Shown: piece after piece, positions 42,509 through 50,614 of the stretch
How positions within the stretch are numbered: the first letter of the stretch is position 1
Layout: every line of letters begins with the position of its first letter
From: Chitinophagaceae bacterium
Lineage (GTDB): Bacteria; Bacteroidota; Bacteroidia; Chitinophagales; Chitinophagaceae
Assembly: GCA_016786885.1 (NCBI GenBank)
Contig: JAEUVO010000026.1
Location: forward strand, 1-53,475
Direction of reading: 5' to 3'
Length of the DNA stretch: 53,475 nucleotides
Notes under the pieces: generated by a model
What the model was told of the DNA's origin: nothing
What the model saw: the letters and a program-made list of their open reading frames with translations, nothing else
The model's database searches: none
Position numbers and translations under genes: made by a program

Positions 42509-44422
42509 CTAATCCAGCTGTAATACTTTATCCTTCGGATATTTTACTTCGTATTTGAAATTGAGTTTATTTTCCTTTTTTGGTTCCACTGATAGTTGCC
42601 ATGTCAGCCGCTGCGTGTCATCATCCAGTTTTGCTCCTTCATACTTACGATCCTGCACTTCTATTTCTTTCTGCGTTGAGATTGGGAACTGATCTTCGAT
42701 AATAATGTTTACCGGTTGTTGTTTATTATTTCTTACAATTATTTCATATTGCCGGGTATCAGTTTTATTGCTTCCAATAAATCTTTTGGAACTATAGTCT
42801 TTCAGTAAAGTTCTTTTTACGGTTACACCTTTGTCTTTTCCTAATGACAGATTTAATGTGTCACCTGCATTACTTACATCCAGTAAAGATTTGCCGAGGA
42901 AAGTTCCTTCAAAGAACAAGTTGGCCTCACCTGGCAAAAGATTGAGTTCTTGCCAGTCCACTACCTTGGCAGTAAGAAAAGCATCGGCCTCAATCTTGGG
43001 AGCCGCATAATATTCATATTGGGCTTTTACTTCATAGCCATCAATTTCAGCCATATATGTTTTTCCATCATTTAAAATAGTATAGGGTTCTTTTATTTCA
43101 TAAACCGTAGTGGTAGGCTGGTAGCTGATGGTGGTGAAATTATTTTCTGCTCTTTTGAAATCTTTATTTTTAATTGACGAAATACCCCGGACTTTTAATT
43201 GCTGCCCGGGACCATCTTCATCATCAATCTGTACTCCTGCTACTCTCCCGTGCAAACCATAGGCCGTCACTACCACTTCACTCATGGATGCTATATTTTC
43301 CTTCATTGTAATATTTGAGTAGCCGCTGACCGCTGCCGGTACTTCGACAGTTTCCATTCCAATACTACTAAATACAATACTAGTGTTACCTGCAGGAACA
43401 TTGATCGTATAAAATCCGTTATTATCGGTGGTTGTTCCGGTTCTTGTACCTTTTACGAGTACACTGGCACCAGCGACGGGATTTCCTTTTTCATCTGTAA
43501 TCCTGCCTTTTACTGTTCCGGGAGTATAGGTGCCCTGAATGGTATTGGTTACCGGCTGGTATGCATACACATATTTAAGATACCAGGGACTGATTACGGG
43601 TTTTGTACCACTTTCATTCGGGTTGCCGGTTGAGAGAAACAGTTTTATGTCTTTCCAGTCTTCACCGCTGCTTTGAAATACATTCGCTTTATACTGCAGG
43701 TTGATAGGGCTGCTGATATCTTTTACCCGTATATCATAGGTGGGAAACCAGCCGGCTTGTTTTACTAAGTATGTAATAGTGAAATTGCTCGTAACAGTTT
43801 CTTTCGTCACCACGGTTACATGTATCTCACTGGTGGATGTTTCTGCTTTCTGGTTCAACTCAGCCAGTTGTTTGTTCATCTTTCCCAATTCGATCTCCAT
43901 CTTTTTAATAGTCCTGTCTGTTTCCATTTGTTTTTGATATACTTCAGTCAGCCTGTTCCGCTGAAAATCGGCAGCATCTTTCAGGTCAATCGCTTTCAGG
44001 CCGTTATTGGCTCCTCCTATTTGCTGATTTTTTATAAGCAGGGCTTCTTCCTGTTTGTACACTCCCATAATATTTCTTTGTAAGGCAATTTTTTCCAATT
44101 GAGTTTCTTTCTGTGTCTCGATCTCTTTTATTTCTTCCTGCTTTTGCTGTTCTTTCAGAAAGTTCTGTTGATGGATAACTGATAGAACAGTGACATTGCC
44201 GTCTGCTTTGACTTGTATGCTTTGTTTGTCGATAGATGGAGAGATGTTAGTGAATACTAACTCGTATTTCCCTGTTGTGAGATTTGCTTTGGCACTTCGT
44301 TGCGTTTGTGCACCTTCAAGAAATACGGTTACTTTTTCGATTTTGCTGTCAATGTTTTTCTTTGTTTGTGCGGTACTGTAGATACATACCAGGAGCCCGA
44401 TAAGTGTGGCAAACTGTCTCAT
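42509..44422 (-). CDS. DUF4139/DUF4140 (MuiA-like) protein with an inserted SusC-type domain
   Basis: A 637-residue exported protein (signal MRQFATLIGLLVCIYSTAQ). Residues 25-110 are the DUF4140 N-terminal domain (KVTVFLEGAQTQRSAKANLTTGKYELVF), 110-200 a Glu/Gln-rich coiled coil, and 215 onward DUF4139 (VTKETVTSNFTITYLVKQAGWFPTYDIR ... PVNIIIEDQFPIS). Between about 302 and 421 a carboxypeptidase-regulatory/plug-like block interrupts DUF4139: KGRITDEKGNPVAGASVLVKGT, MSEVVVTAYG and LKVRGISSI, the hallmarks of a SusC N-terminus. It lies in the envelope; function unknown. The inner ATG is chosen because it begins the signal peptide. Confidence 0.85.
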   Translation of the reverse strand: MRQFATLIGLLVCIYSTAQTKKNIDSKIEKVTVFLEGAQTQRSAKANLTTGKYELVFTNISPSIDKQSIQVKADGNVTVLSVIHQQNFLKEQQKQEEIKEIETQKETQLEKIALQRNIMGVYKQEEALLIKNQQIGGANNGLKAIDLKDAADFQRNRLTEVYQKQMETDRTIKKMEIELGKMNKQLAELNQKAETSTSEIHVTVVTKETVTSNFTITYLVKQAGWFPTYDIRVKDISSPINLQYKANVFQSSGEDWKDIKLFLSTGNPNESGTKPVISPWYLKYVYAYQPVTNTIQGTYTPGTVKGRITDEKGNPVAGASVLVKGTRTGTTTDNNGFYTINVPAGNTSIVFSSIGMETVEVPAAVSGYSNITMKENIASMSEVVVTAYGLHGRVAGVQIDDEDGPGQQLKVRGISSIKNKDFKRAENNFTTISYQPTTTVYEIKEPYTILNDGKTYMAEIDGYEVKAQYEYYAAPKIEADAFLTAKVVDWQELNLLPGEANLFFEGTFLGKSLLDVSNAGDTLNLSLGKDKGVTVKRTLLKDYSSKRFIGSNKTDTRQYEIIVRNNKQQPVNIIIEDQFPISTQKEIEVQDRKYEGAKLDDDTQRLTWQLSVEPKKENKLNFKYEVKYPKDKVLQLD

Positions 44423-44467
44423 AATTAGTGGTTTTGAAGACAGGATGCAAAATGTTAAGGGATTGCA

Positions 44468-44497
44468 CAAAAAAAATCCCGGCTATCAGACCGGGAT
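44468..44497 (-). terminator. Rho-independent terminator of sucC
   Basis: A seven-base stem (ATCCCGG/CCGGGAT, 44476-44482 and 44491-44497) with an 8-base loop, followed by T8 on the minus strand. It overlaps the coding leader of the DUF4139 gene only outside its true start. Confidence 0.85.
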
Positions 44498-44533
44498 AAT
44501 ACTATTATCTATTCTTTACTCACTATTATCTGC

Positions 44534-45745
44534 TTATGCCACCGCTTTCTTCACCAGGTCGGCCGCTTCACTCAATAAAATAGCAGACTGCACTTTCAAA
44601 CCACTCTCATCGATCAGTTTTTTTGCTTCTACTGCATTGGTACCCTGCAGGCGGACTATAATCGGGATATTAATATTGCCTAAATTCTTATACGCATCAA
44701 TCACTCCCTGCGCTACCCTGTCACAACGAACGATACCTCCAAAGATGTTGATAAGAATAGCTTTTACAGCGGGGTCTTTTAAAATGATCTTGAAACCGGC
44801 TTCCACTGTTTGTGCATTGGCGGTGCCGCCTACATCAAGGAAGTTGGCCGGTTCGCCACCACTCAGTTTGATCATGTCCATTGTAGCCATTGCTAAACCA
44901 GCACCATTCACCATACAACCCACATTGCCATCCAGCTTTACAAAATTGAGGTTATGCTTGCCTGCTTCCACTTCTGTCGGGTCTTCTTCTGTAATATCTC
45001 TCAAAGAAGCGAGATCAGGGTGACGCATCAATGAATTTTCATCCAATCCCATTTTACAGTCCACGGCGATGATCTTATCATCGGATGCTTTGAAGAGAGG
45101 ATTAATTTCAAGCATAGAACAATCCAGCCCTACATAGGCATTGTATAAATTGGTTACAAACTTCACACAGTTCTTAAATGCTTCTCCGCTGAGACCCAGG
45201 TTAAAAGCAATCTTTCTTGCCTGGAAACCCTGCAGACCGCCGCATGGATGAACCCACTCTTTGAATATTTTTTCTGGTGTATTATGTGCCACATCTTCAA
45301 TATTCATACCGCCTTCGGTACTATACATAATAACATTCTGACCCTTTGTACGATCGAGCAGCACCGAGAGGTAGAATTCTTTTCTTTCGCTGGGGCCGTC
45401 ATAATACATATCTGCTGCAACATAAATTTTGTGTACCACTTTGCCGGCAGGTCCGGTTTGCACTGTTACCAGCGTACCTCCGAGTATCTTTTCTGCAAAT
45501 TCCTGTACATCTTCCAGTGATTTGGCCACTTTTACACCATTGATACCATTTTCTTTGATAGCCCCCTTGCCACGGCCACCGGCATGTATTTGTGCTTTTA
45601 CAACGGCAAACTTGCTTCCCGTCTGTGTCTTTATCTGCCGGTAAGCGTCTTCAGCTTCCTGCACTGTAGTACAGGCAAAACCTTCCTGTACGGGTACATT
45701 GTATTTTTTTAATAATTCTTTAGCCTGGTATTCGTGGAGATTCAT
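44534..45745 (-). CDS. sucC: Succinate--CoA ligase (ADP-forming) subunit beta
   Basis: A 403-residue ATP-grasp protein of the TCA cycle; with SucD it forms succinate and ATP from succinyl-CoA. It begins MNLHEYQAKELLKKYNVPVQEG and has KAQIHAGGRGKGA, SMLEINPL, KLDGNVGCMVNGAGLAMATMD, LDVGGTA and INIFGGIVRCD, all standard SucC blocks. The ATG selected is 57 bases inside the open frame, at the family start. sucD is not adjacent in this window. A TATCTTCG box is 16 bases upstream. Confidence 0.96.
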   Translation of the reverse strand: MNLHEYQAKELLKKYNVPVQEGFACTTVQEAEDAYRQIKTQTGSKFAVVKAQIHAGGRGKGAIKENGINGVKVAKSLEDVQEFAEKILGGTLVTVQTGPAGKVVHKIYVAADMYYDGPSERKEFYLSVLLDRTKGQNVIMYSTEGGMNIEDVAHNTPEKIFKEWVHPCGGLQGFQARKIAFNLGLSGEAFKNCVKFVTNLYNAYVGLDCSMLEINPLFKASDDKIIAVDCKMGLDENSLMRHPDLASLRDITEEDPTEVEAGKHNLNFVKLDGNVGCMVNGAGLAMATMDMIKLSGGEPANFLDVGGTANAQTVEAGFKIILKDPAVKAILINIFGGIVRCDRVAQGVIDAYKNLGNINIPIIVRLQGTNAVEAKKLIDESGLKVQSAILLSEAADLVKKAVA

Positions 45746-45761
45746 ATCGGAAAATTTGCGG

Positions 45762-45769
45762 CGAAGATA
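45762..45769 (-). promoter_or_regulatory. -7-like box (TATCTTCG) for sucC
   Basis: Seven of eight bases match TAnnTTTG, 16 bases before the sucC ATG. Same sequence and spacing as before dapD. Confidence 0.45.
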
Positions 45770-45823
45770 ATGTATAGTCAATAGTGAATGATTAATGGAC
45801 AATAGTTTTTTTACCTTGCAGCT

Positions 45824-46627
45824 ATGGGCCGGTTATTCTTATTAATGTTAGTACTGGTATCCTGTCAGCCAGTTAGAAAAATGCACTGGCCCGGGAGAGT
45901 TTCGGACCTTGCCGGAACAGCCTTTTACCTGGAAGTTGCTGCTATGAAATGGCAAGCCAGGGATTCATTTGCAGTGAAAGAAATACTTAAAGGAAATATA
46001 CCTGCTTTTTTTAAAAAATTTGTACCTGTTTATGTTTCAATTACTGATTCTGCCAGCGGCAAAACTATCAGGGCAACATATTATGTATCGCCGGATTATT
46101 TAAGCATAGGTACAGATAATGACTGGGCCAGAATAAATATTACCCCCCAGGCAGCGCAAAAGATCGCTGACAGCTTTCATTGCTTTTTACCCACCCGAAA
46201 AATGGCAGATGATATTTATAAAGCAGCAAAGGTGAAACTGGAACCAGTGCCGATGTATGCTTTTCGTGACAGTACACCTACTATGTGGCAGCACCACCTT
46301 ATCATCGAAGGGCAACGAAAAGGTAAAAAAGGGCTGATTGCAGGAATTAAAAAGGATGTGGTAATCAGCGGAAAAATTTCGAGGGATAAAAAGCCTGATC
46401 GTGTTGCCATTTATGGCTGGCATAAACCCGGCGGGATACCCATTCAGCCTTTATACACAGGGCATATCAATTGGTGGGTGGATTATAGCCAAGGAATACG
46501 ATTGGTGTACAGAAATATAAAAGTAAATGGTAAATGGATGGATTATATAAGTGTTTTGAAAGATCCGCTTTTACAAAAACTTTTATGTGATGAAGAGGTT
46601 TGCGATTTCTACCGGTATAGTTATTAA
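45824..46627 (+). CDS. Conserved-looking lipoprotein of unknown function
   Basis: A 267-residue protein whose start MGRLFLLMLVLVSCQPVRK contains a lipobox (LVSC), so it is probably lipidated and attached to the outer membrane. Residues 45-130 have no family resemblance I know; the C-terminal half contains AIYGWHKPGGIPIQPLYTGHINWWVDYSQGIR, dense in Trp, His, Asp and Tyr and looking like an active site or ligand pocket. I recall related strings in uncharacterised secreted proteins but cannot name a family. Divergent from sucC; TACCTTGC (one base from consensus) lies 4 bases before the ATG. Confidence 0.62.
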   Translation: MGRLFLLMLVLVSCQPVRKMHWPGRVSDLAGTAFYLEVAAMKWQARDSFAVKEILKGNIPAFFKKFVPVYVSITDSASGKTIRATYYVSPDYLSIGTDNDWARINITPQAAQKIADSFHCFLPTRKMADDIYKAAKVKLEPVPMYAFRDSTPTMWQHHLIIEGQRKGKKGLIAGIKKDVVISGKISRDKKPDRVAIYGWHKPGGIPIQPLYTGHINWWVDYSQGIRLVYRNIKVNGKWMDYISVLKDPLLQKLLCDEEVCDFYRYSY

Positions 46628-46642
46628 GCATTTTATTTTTTG

Positions 46643-46650
46643 TACGTTTG
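46643..46650 (+). promoter_or_regulatory. -7 promoter box (TACGTTTG) between lipoprotein and porin genes
   Basis: Perfect TAnnTTTG, 161 bases before the porin ATG. A hairpin with a T-run starts about 60 bases downstream, so the transcript would be a short RNA or an attenuated leader. Confidence 0.4.
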
Positions 46651-46712
46651 CAGCGTTGATTATTTTAATGAATCATTGATTGGTTTATTAACAGTTTTAA
46701 TACCGATATATG

Positions 46713-46744
46713 CCTTTGCTGTGCTATTTTGCAAAGGTTTTTTT
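46713..46744 (+). terminator. Rho-independent terminator or attenuator before the porin gene
   Basis: Seven-base perfect stem CCTTTGC/GCAAAGG with an 11-base loop, then T7. Probably ends either the upstream lipoprotein transcript or a short leader RNA starting near 46657. Confidence 0.7.
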
Positions 46745-46803
46745 ATATCCTTTCACCAAAAACCTGTAGCTGACTGACAAAGAAGTTTACATATCTCTTT
46801 TTT

Positions 46804-48798
46804 ATGCTGCTGATTTTCTCCGGTATTTCCTATTCGCAGGAGGTGATCCAGCGGATGGGAAACAGGGTCAGGCAGGCTGGTGGCAGTATGCGTACAGGAG
46901 GCAGCGGTGGAACGGATAGCTTACAGCACCGGAACAAACAGGAAGATTCCATCACCATCAGTTTCAGGTATCTTGACTCAACCAGGAGTTACAAACTCGA
47001 TTCTTCGGTCAGTGATTTCACCCGCAGGTTTCCGCTTCCGGGCACTTACATCAACCTGGGAAATATTGGTAATGCAGCTAAATCGCTTTTGTTTTCTCCC
47101 CAGCTCAATGCGGGATTTGACCCCGGTTTCCATGCTTTTGATGTGTACAAATGGAAATTAAATGATGTCAGATTTTTTAATACTACAAGGCCATACTCAG
47201 AGATCAATTATATGCTGGGCAGCAGGGTGGAACAGATGATAGGATTGCTGCATACACAAAATATAAAGCCTAACTGGAATTTTCTTTTTCAATACCGGTT
47301 AATAAATTCCCCCGGATTCTTTCAGAATCAGAAAACCAATCATAATAACTACTTACTTACTTCAAAATACCAGTCGAAAAATCTCCGGTACAACAATTAT
47401 TTTGTTTTACTGGGTAATAAACTGCAATCCACAGAGAATGGAGGCATAATAGATACAACGGATATTTTAAATGATCCTGATTTTAAAGACCGGTTTACCA
47501 TACGATCCAGGATCGGCGGGATAAGTTCATACTCTTCCAATTTTTTCAGCAATAAGATCAGCACAGGTAATAAGTATAGCGAATTTACAGTACTGCTCAG
47601 GCAACAGTATGATATCGGAAAGAAGGATTCTATTGTTACCGATTCAACCGTGATACCTTTATTTTTTCCCCGGCTCCGGTTTGAGCATACATTGCAACTG
47701 GATCAGAATAAATACATCTTCCAGGATTATGTTGCAGACTCTTTGTACTACAAATCATATTACGATACGAGTCTGGCGAAACTAAAAGATACGCTGATCT
47801 TTCGGGAAAGATGGCAGGTGCTGACCAACAATTTTTCCATTTACCAGTTCCCTGATGCAAAGAACCTGCACCAGTTTATCAGGCTCGGAGTGTTATTGCA
47901 GAATATAAGCGGTGAATTATCTTCGGGGAAAGAGAATTTCTTTAATACTGCAGGCCATGCAGAGTACAGGAACAGAACCCGCAACCAGCAATGGGATATT
48001 GAAGCAAATGGCAAATTGTATTTTACCGGGTTCAATGCAGGCGATTATGAAGCACATATAAGTTTGCAACGCTTATTAGGGAAAAAACTTGGTTACCTGC
48101 GGTTGGGTTTTGAAAATATCAGCCGTACCCCTTCTTTTATTTTTGATAACCGCAGCAGTTTTTATTTATTGAAGACATTAAAAGATTTTAAGAAAGAAAA
48201 TAACACCCATTTATTCGCTTCTTACTATCTGCCTTCTTTCAGGTTCCGGCTTACTGGTCATTATTACCTGGCAACCAACTATACATATTTTTCCAGTTAC
48301 TATGAACCACAACAGGAAAGCACTTTATTTAATGTGTTGCAGATTGCTTTGGAGAAAACGATCAGGCTTGGTAAAAGATGGAACTGGCACACAGAAGTAT
48401 ATTTTCAGCAGCCGATCGGGGATGCACCGGTAAACATGCCTGCTATCTATACCCGTAATCGTATTGCATATGAAGGCAACCTGGGATTTAAGAACCTTGA
48501 TCTTGCAGCAGGGCTGGAAATCAGGTACAGGGCGGCCTATAAAGCGGATCATTATTCCCCGGCTTTAGGACAGTTTTTTTACCAGGATACAATGACCATC
48601 AGGAACCCGCTGCCTGATATTGCTGCATATGTCCATTTTCGGATCAGGCCTTTCACTGCATTTGTCCGTGCAGAAAACCTGAATACGGCCCGTAACCTGG
48701 ATGGCTTAAGTTTTACCCGCAATAACCTGGTGGCACCTTATTATGCATTACCTGGTTTGCAAATTAGAATCGGGATATTCTGGCGGTTTGTTAATTGA
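46804..48798 (+). CDS. Putative porin (Porin_10-like outer-membrane barrel)
   Basis: A protein of 664 residues from the first ATG. Body: SITISFRYLDSTRSYKLDSSVSDFTRRFPLPGTYINLGN followed by YKWKLNDVRFFNTTRPYSEINYMLGSR and many alternating beta strands to a final aromatic-rich GLQIRIGIFWRFVN, fitting the Bacteroidota Porin_10 family. From the ATG the signal would be only MLLIFSGISYSQ, lacking a basic start. In-frame codons just upstream (46774-46803) read L-T-K-K-F-T-Y-L-F-F, which complete a perfect signal peptide if a CTG serves as start. I report the ATG but think the CTG is more likely. Substrate unknown. Confidence 0.82.
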   Translation: MLLIFSGISYSQEVIQRMGNRVRQAGGSMRTGGSGGTDSLQHRNKQEDSITISFRYLDSTRSYKLDSSVSDFTRRFPLPGTYINLGNIGNAAKSLLFSPQLNAGFDPGFHAFDVYKWKLNDVRFFNTTRPYSEINYMLGSRVEQMIGLLHTQNIKPNWNFLFQYRLINSPGFFQNQKTNHNNYLLTSKYQSKNLRYNNYFVLLGNKLQSTENGGIIDTTDILNDPDFKDRFTIRSRIGGISSYSSNFFSNKISTGNKYSEFTVLLRQQYDIGKKDSIVTDSTVIPLFFPRLRFEHTLQLDQNKYIFQDYVADSLYYKSYYDTSLAKLKDTLIFRERWQVLTNNFSIYQFPDAKNLHQFIRLGVLLQNISGELSSGKENFFNTAGHAEYRNRTRNQQWDIEANGKLYFTGFNAGDYEAHISLQRLLGKKLGYLRLGFENISRTPSFIFDNRSSFYLLKTLKDFKKENNTHLFASYYLPSFRFRLTGHYYLATNYTYFSSYYEPQQESTLFNVLQIALEKTIRLGKRWNWHTEVYFQQPIGDAPVNMPAIYTRNRIAYEGNLGFKNLDLAAGLEIRYRAAYKADHYSPALGQFFYQDTMTIRNPLPDIAAYVHFRIRPFTAFVRAENLNTARNLDGLSFTRNNLVAPYYALPGLQIRIGIFWRFVN

Positions 48799-48852
48799 TT
48801 CTCAAAACTATATGGCTGATATTAATCAGTTTCCATTATCGGGGAATGCTGT

Positions 48853-48860
48853 TATCTTTG
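48853..48860 (+). promoter_or_regulatory. -7 promoter box (TATCTTTG) for the metal cluster
   Basis: Perfect TAnnTTTG, 8 bases before the HYC_CC_PP gene ATG, in a 70-base gap after the porin. It probably starts the metal-handling transcript, with a very short or absent leader. Confidence 0.5.
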
Positions 48861-48868
48861 CATTGATA

Positions 48869-49261
48869 ATGAAAAGACTGGTCCTTGCCATATCATTTTT
48901 GTGTTATCTCACCGTTACTTGTGGTGTGGTTGTGAATTTCCACTACTGCATGGACAAGCTGGCCTCAGTACATCTCTTTGGTAATACAAGTGATAAATGC
49001 GGCCAGTGTGGTATGGAGGTACACCAGTGGGACGGATGCTGTCATGATGAGGCGAAAGTGATAAAACTGGAGCAGGATCAGAACAAAGTAGCGGCGGTTG
49101 ATTATTCGCTCCCATCTGTTACCGGGCTTTTTTCCACTCCTTCAACCTTTATTTCGGCTTCTTTTTATACTACGGATGACAAACTATGCTTTAGTAGTCA
49201 TTCCCCACCTTTATTATCTGCACAGGACACTTATCTGCAGATTAATGTTTTCAGGATTTAA
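48869..49261 (+). CDS. HYC_CC_PP-type exported Cys-rich protein
   Basis: A 130-residue protein with signal peptide (MKRLVLAISFLCYLTVTCGVVV). It shows the three motifs that give this Bacteroidota family its name: HYC (His25-Tyr-Cys27), CC (Cys57-Cys58 in DGCCHDE), preceded by CGQCGME (Cys44, Cys47), and a late PP (SHSPPLL). The His, Cys and acidic residues suggest a soft-metal site. The family is found near HMA proteins and TonB receptors, as here. The inner ATG is used because it alone begins the signal. Likely role: periplasmic metal binding or delivery. Confidence 0.85.
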   Translation: MKRLVLAISFLCYLTVTCGVVVNFHYCMDKLASVHLFGNTSDKCGQCGMEVHQWDGCCHDEAKVIKLEQDQNKVAAVDYSLPSVTGLFSTPSTFISASFYTTDDKLCFSSHSPPLLSAQDTYLQINVFRI

Positions 49262-49283
49262 GATGGTATGAATTCATTAACTA

Positions 49284-49299
49284 CTGCTGCATGCAGCAG
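49284..49299. promoter_or_regulatory. 16-base palindrome between the first two metal-cluster genes
   Basis: CTGCTGCATGCAGCAG is its own reverse complement. No T-run follows, so an operator for a dimeric regulator is more likely than a terminator. It lies about 55 bases before the HMA gene. Confidence 0.45.
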
Positions 49300-49352
49300 A
49301 TGATATCTTATATTCAAATATATCTATTCTTAAATTTTTAAATTGACATAAA

Positions 49353-49991
49353 ATGAAAACACTACGTTTATTATTTGTAGCTGCATTATTGATAGCAAGC
49401 ACTACTATTTCTTTGGCACAGACAAAAACAGAAACATTTAAGGTTTCAGGTAACTGTGGTATGTGCAAAACCAAGATTGAGAAAGCTGCAAAAGAAGCTG
49501 GTGCCAGCGAAGCAAGCTGGGATGCTGATTCAAAACAACTTACTGTTACATATAAGAACAGTTCTACAAACGCTGCAAAAATCCAGCAAAAAATAGCTGA
49601 GGTTGGATATGACAATGCAGGATTTAAAGCTACAACGGAAGCTTACAATAAACTTCATGGCTGTTGCAAATATGAAAGGGAAGCCACTGCAGATCATAAA
49701 ATGGATTGTTGCAAGGATGGTAAATGCACCAAAGAAGGTCATGATGGTAAAGATTGTTGCAAAAAGGATGACAGAAAGATGGATTGCTGCAAGGATGGTA
49801 AATGCACTAAAGAGGGTCATGATGGTAAAGATTGTTGCAAAAAGGATGATGGAAAAATGGATTGCTGCAAAGAAGGAAAATGCAGTAAGCATGCACAGGA
49901 AGGGAAAGCTGGTGAAAAGATGGATTGTTGCAAGGATGGCAAATGCACTAAAGAAGGTCATGATGGTAAAGATTGCTGTAAAAAATCCTAA
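49353..49991 (+). CDS. Exported HMA protein with metallothionein-like Cys-rich repeats
   Basis: A 212-residue protein: signal peptide MKTLRLLFVAALLIASTTISLAQ; an HMA metal-binding domain (residues 28-90) with CGMC (Cys35, Cys38); a short linker ending in AYNKLHGCCKYE; then four repeats of DCCKDGKCTKEGHDGKDCCKK type to the end. There are about 22 Cys in all, many as CC pairs, and each repeat has a His. HMA domains carry Cu(I) or other soft ions; the tail should bind several more, like a metallothionein. Location is periplasm or beyond; no T9SS tail. Extended HMA+CC module is shared with the receptor encoded 2.6 kb downstream. Confidence 0.88.
   Translation: MKTLRLLFVAALLIASTTISLAQTKTETFKVSGNCGMCKTKIEKAAKEAGASEASWDADSKQLTVTYKNSSTNAAKIQQKIAEVGYDNAGFKATTEAYNKLHGCCKYEREATADHKMDCCKDGKCTKEGHDGKDCCKKDDRKMDCCKDGKCTKEGHDGKDCCKKDDGKMDCCKEGKCSKHAQEGKAGEKMDCCKDGKCTKEGHDGKDCCKKS
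49701..49991 (+). repeat. Four tandem Cys-rich coding repeats
   Basis: Units begin at 49701, 49779, 49857 and 49920 (periods 78, 78 and 63 bases, all multiples of three). Units 1, 2 and 4 are almost identical; unit 3 is shorter and divergent (CCKEGKCSKHAQEG). High DNA identity points to recent expansion, and copy number may vary between strains. Confidence 0.9.
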
Positions 49992-50005
49992 AACCCGATA
50001 GCAGT

Positions 50006-50551
50006 ATGAGAAAGATCTCAATGATTGTCTTTATTGTTCTTTTTGCTTTGCAGTCAGATGCCCAGTTTTCAAAAGCAAGATTGCAGGCAACAGGACTGAC
50101 CTGTGCCATGTGCAGCAATGCGATAAATAAGGCATTGGAAAAAGTTTCTTTTGTCGAATCTGTAAGATCTGATATAAAAAACTCGGCATTCGATATTGTG
50201 TTTAAGAAAGATGCAGATGTAATTATTGATATGCTCAAAGATGCAGTGGAAGATGCCGGTTTTTTTGTGGGGAGTCTCCATCTTACCGGATCTTTTAGTG
50301 AAGTGAAGATCGATCCTGATAAGTATTTAAAAATAGGAAATGCCAATTTTCATTTTCTGAATACTGATACTAAGGTTTTAAGCGGAGAGATTACACTTAA
50401 AGTAGTGGACAAATCTTTTCTGACAGCAAAAGAATTCAAAAAGATAAATGCAACTGCTAAAGCTCCCTGTTTACAAACAGGCAAAGCGGACGCAGCCCAT
50501 GCAGGTAATGGAATAGAGGAAGGTGACAGGGTTTACCATGTTACTATCTGA
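50006..50551 (+). CDS. Second exported HMA-domain protein
   Basis: A 181-residue protein with signal peptide (MRKISMIVFIVLFALQSDAQ) and an HMA domain (ATGLTCAMCSNAINKALEKV) with Cys33 and Cys36. The domain is followed by about 90 residues of beta-rich sequence (VKIDPDKYLKIGNANFHFLN, SGEITLKVVDKSFL) without a known family, and a tail with one Cys (APCLQT) and a His-containing HAGNGIEEG. It is 14 bases after the Cys-rich gene. Likely a metal chaperone or sensor in the envelope. Its HMA is more divergent than the other two in this cluster and lacks the downstream CC motif. Confidence 0.82.
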   Translation: MRKISMIVFIVLFALQSDAQFSKARLQATGLTCAMCSNAINKALEKVSFVESVRSDIKNSAFDIVFKKDADVIIDMLKDAVEDAGFFVGSLHLTGSFSEVKIDPDKYLKIGNANFHFLNTDTKVLSGEITLKVVDKSFLTAKEFKKINATAKAPCLQTGKADAAHAGNGIEEGDRVYHVTI

Positions 50552-50570
50552 ATCAAATTCATTTTAAGTT

Positions 50571-50597
50571 CCCCTCCCATATATTACCAGGGAGGGG
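50571..50597 (+). terminator. Weak terminator or attenuator before the TlpA-like gene
   Basis: Perfect eight-base stem CCCCTCCC/GGGAGGGG with an 11-base loop; followed by CTTTAAAATTTT, a poor T-run. Could reduce transcription into the second half of the cluster. Confidence 0.5.
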
Positions 50598-50614
50598 GCT
50601 TTAAAATTTTCACT

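Noticed and set aside
49701..49991. Tandem repeats as a possible CRISPR array
   Set aside because: Units are contiguous, coding, and lack unique spacers; no cas genes are in the window despite the TPR-CHAT protein.
49530..50021. Long antisense frame (and a plus-strand shifted frame at 49603-50001) across the Cys-rich repeats
   Set aside because: The repeat period is a multiple of three, so stop-free shifted frames are copied along with the units; their translations are low-complexity with no signal peptide or domain.
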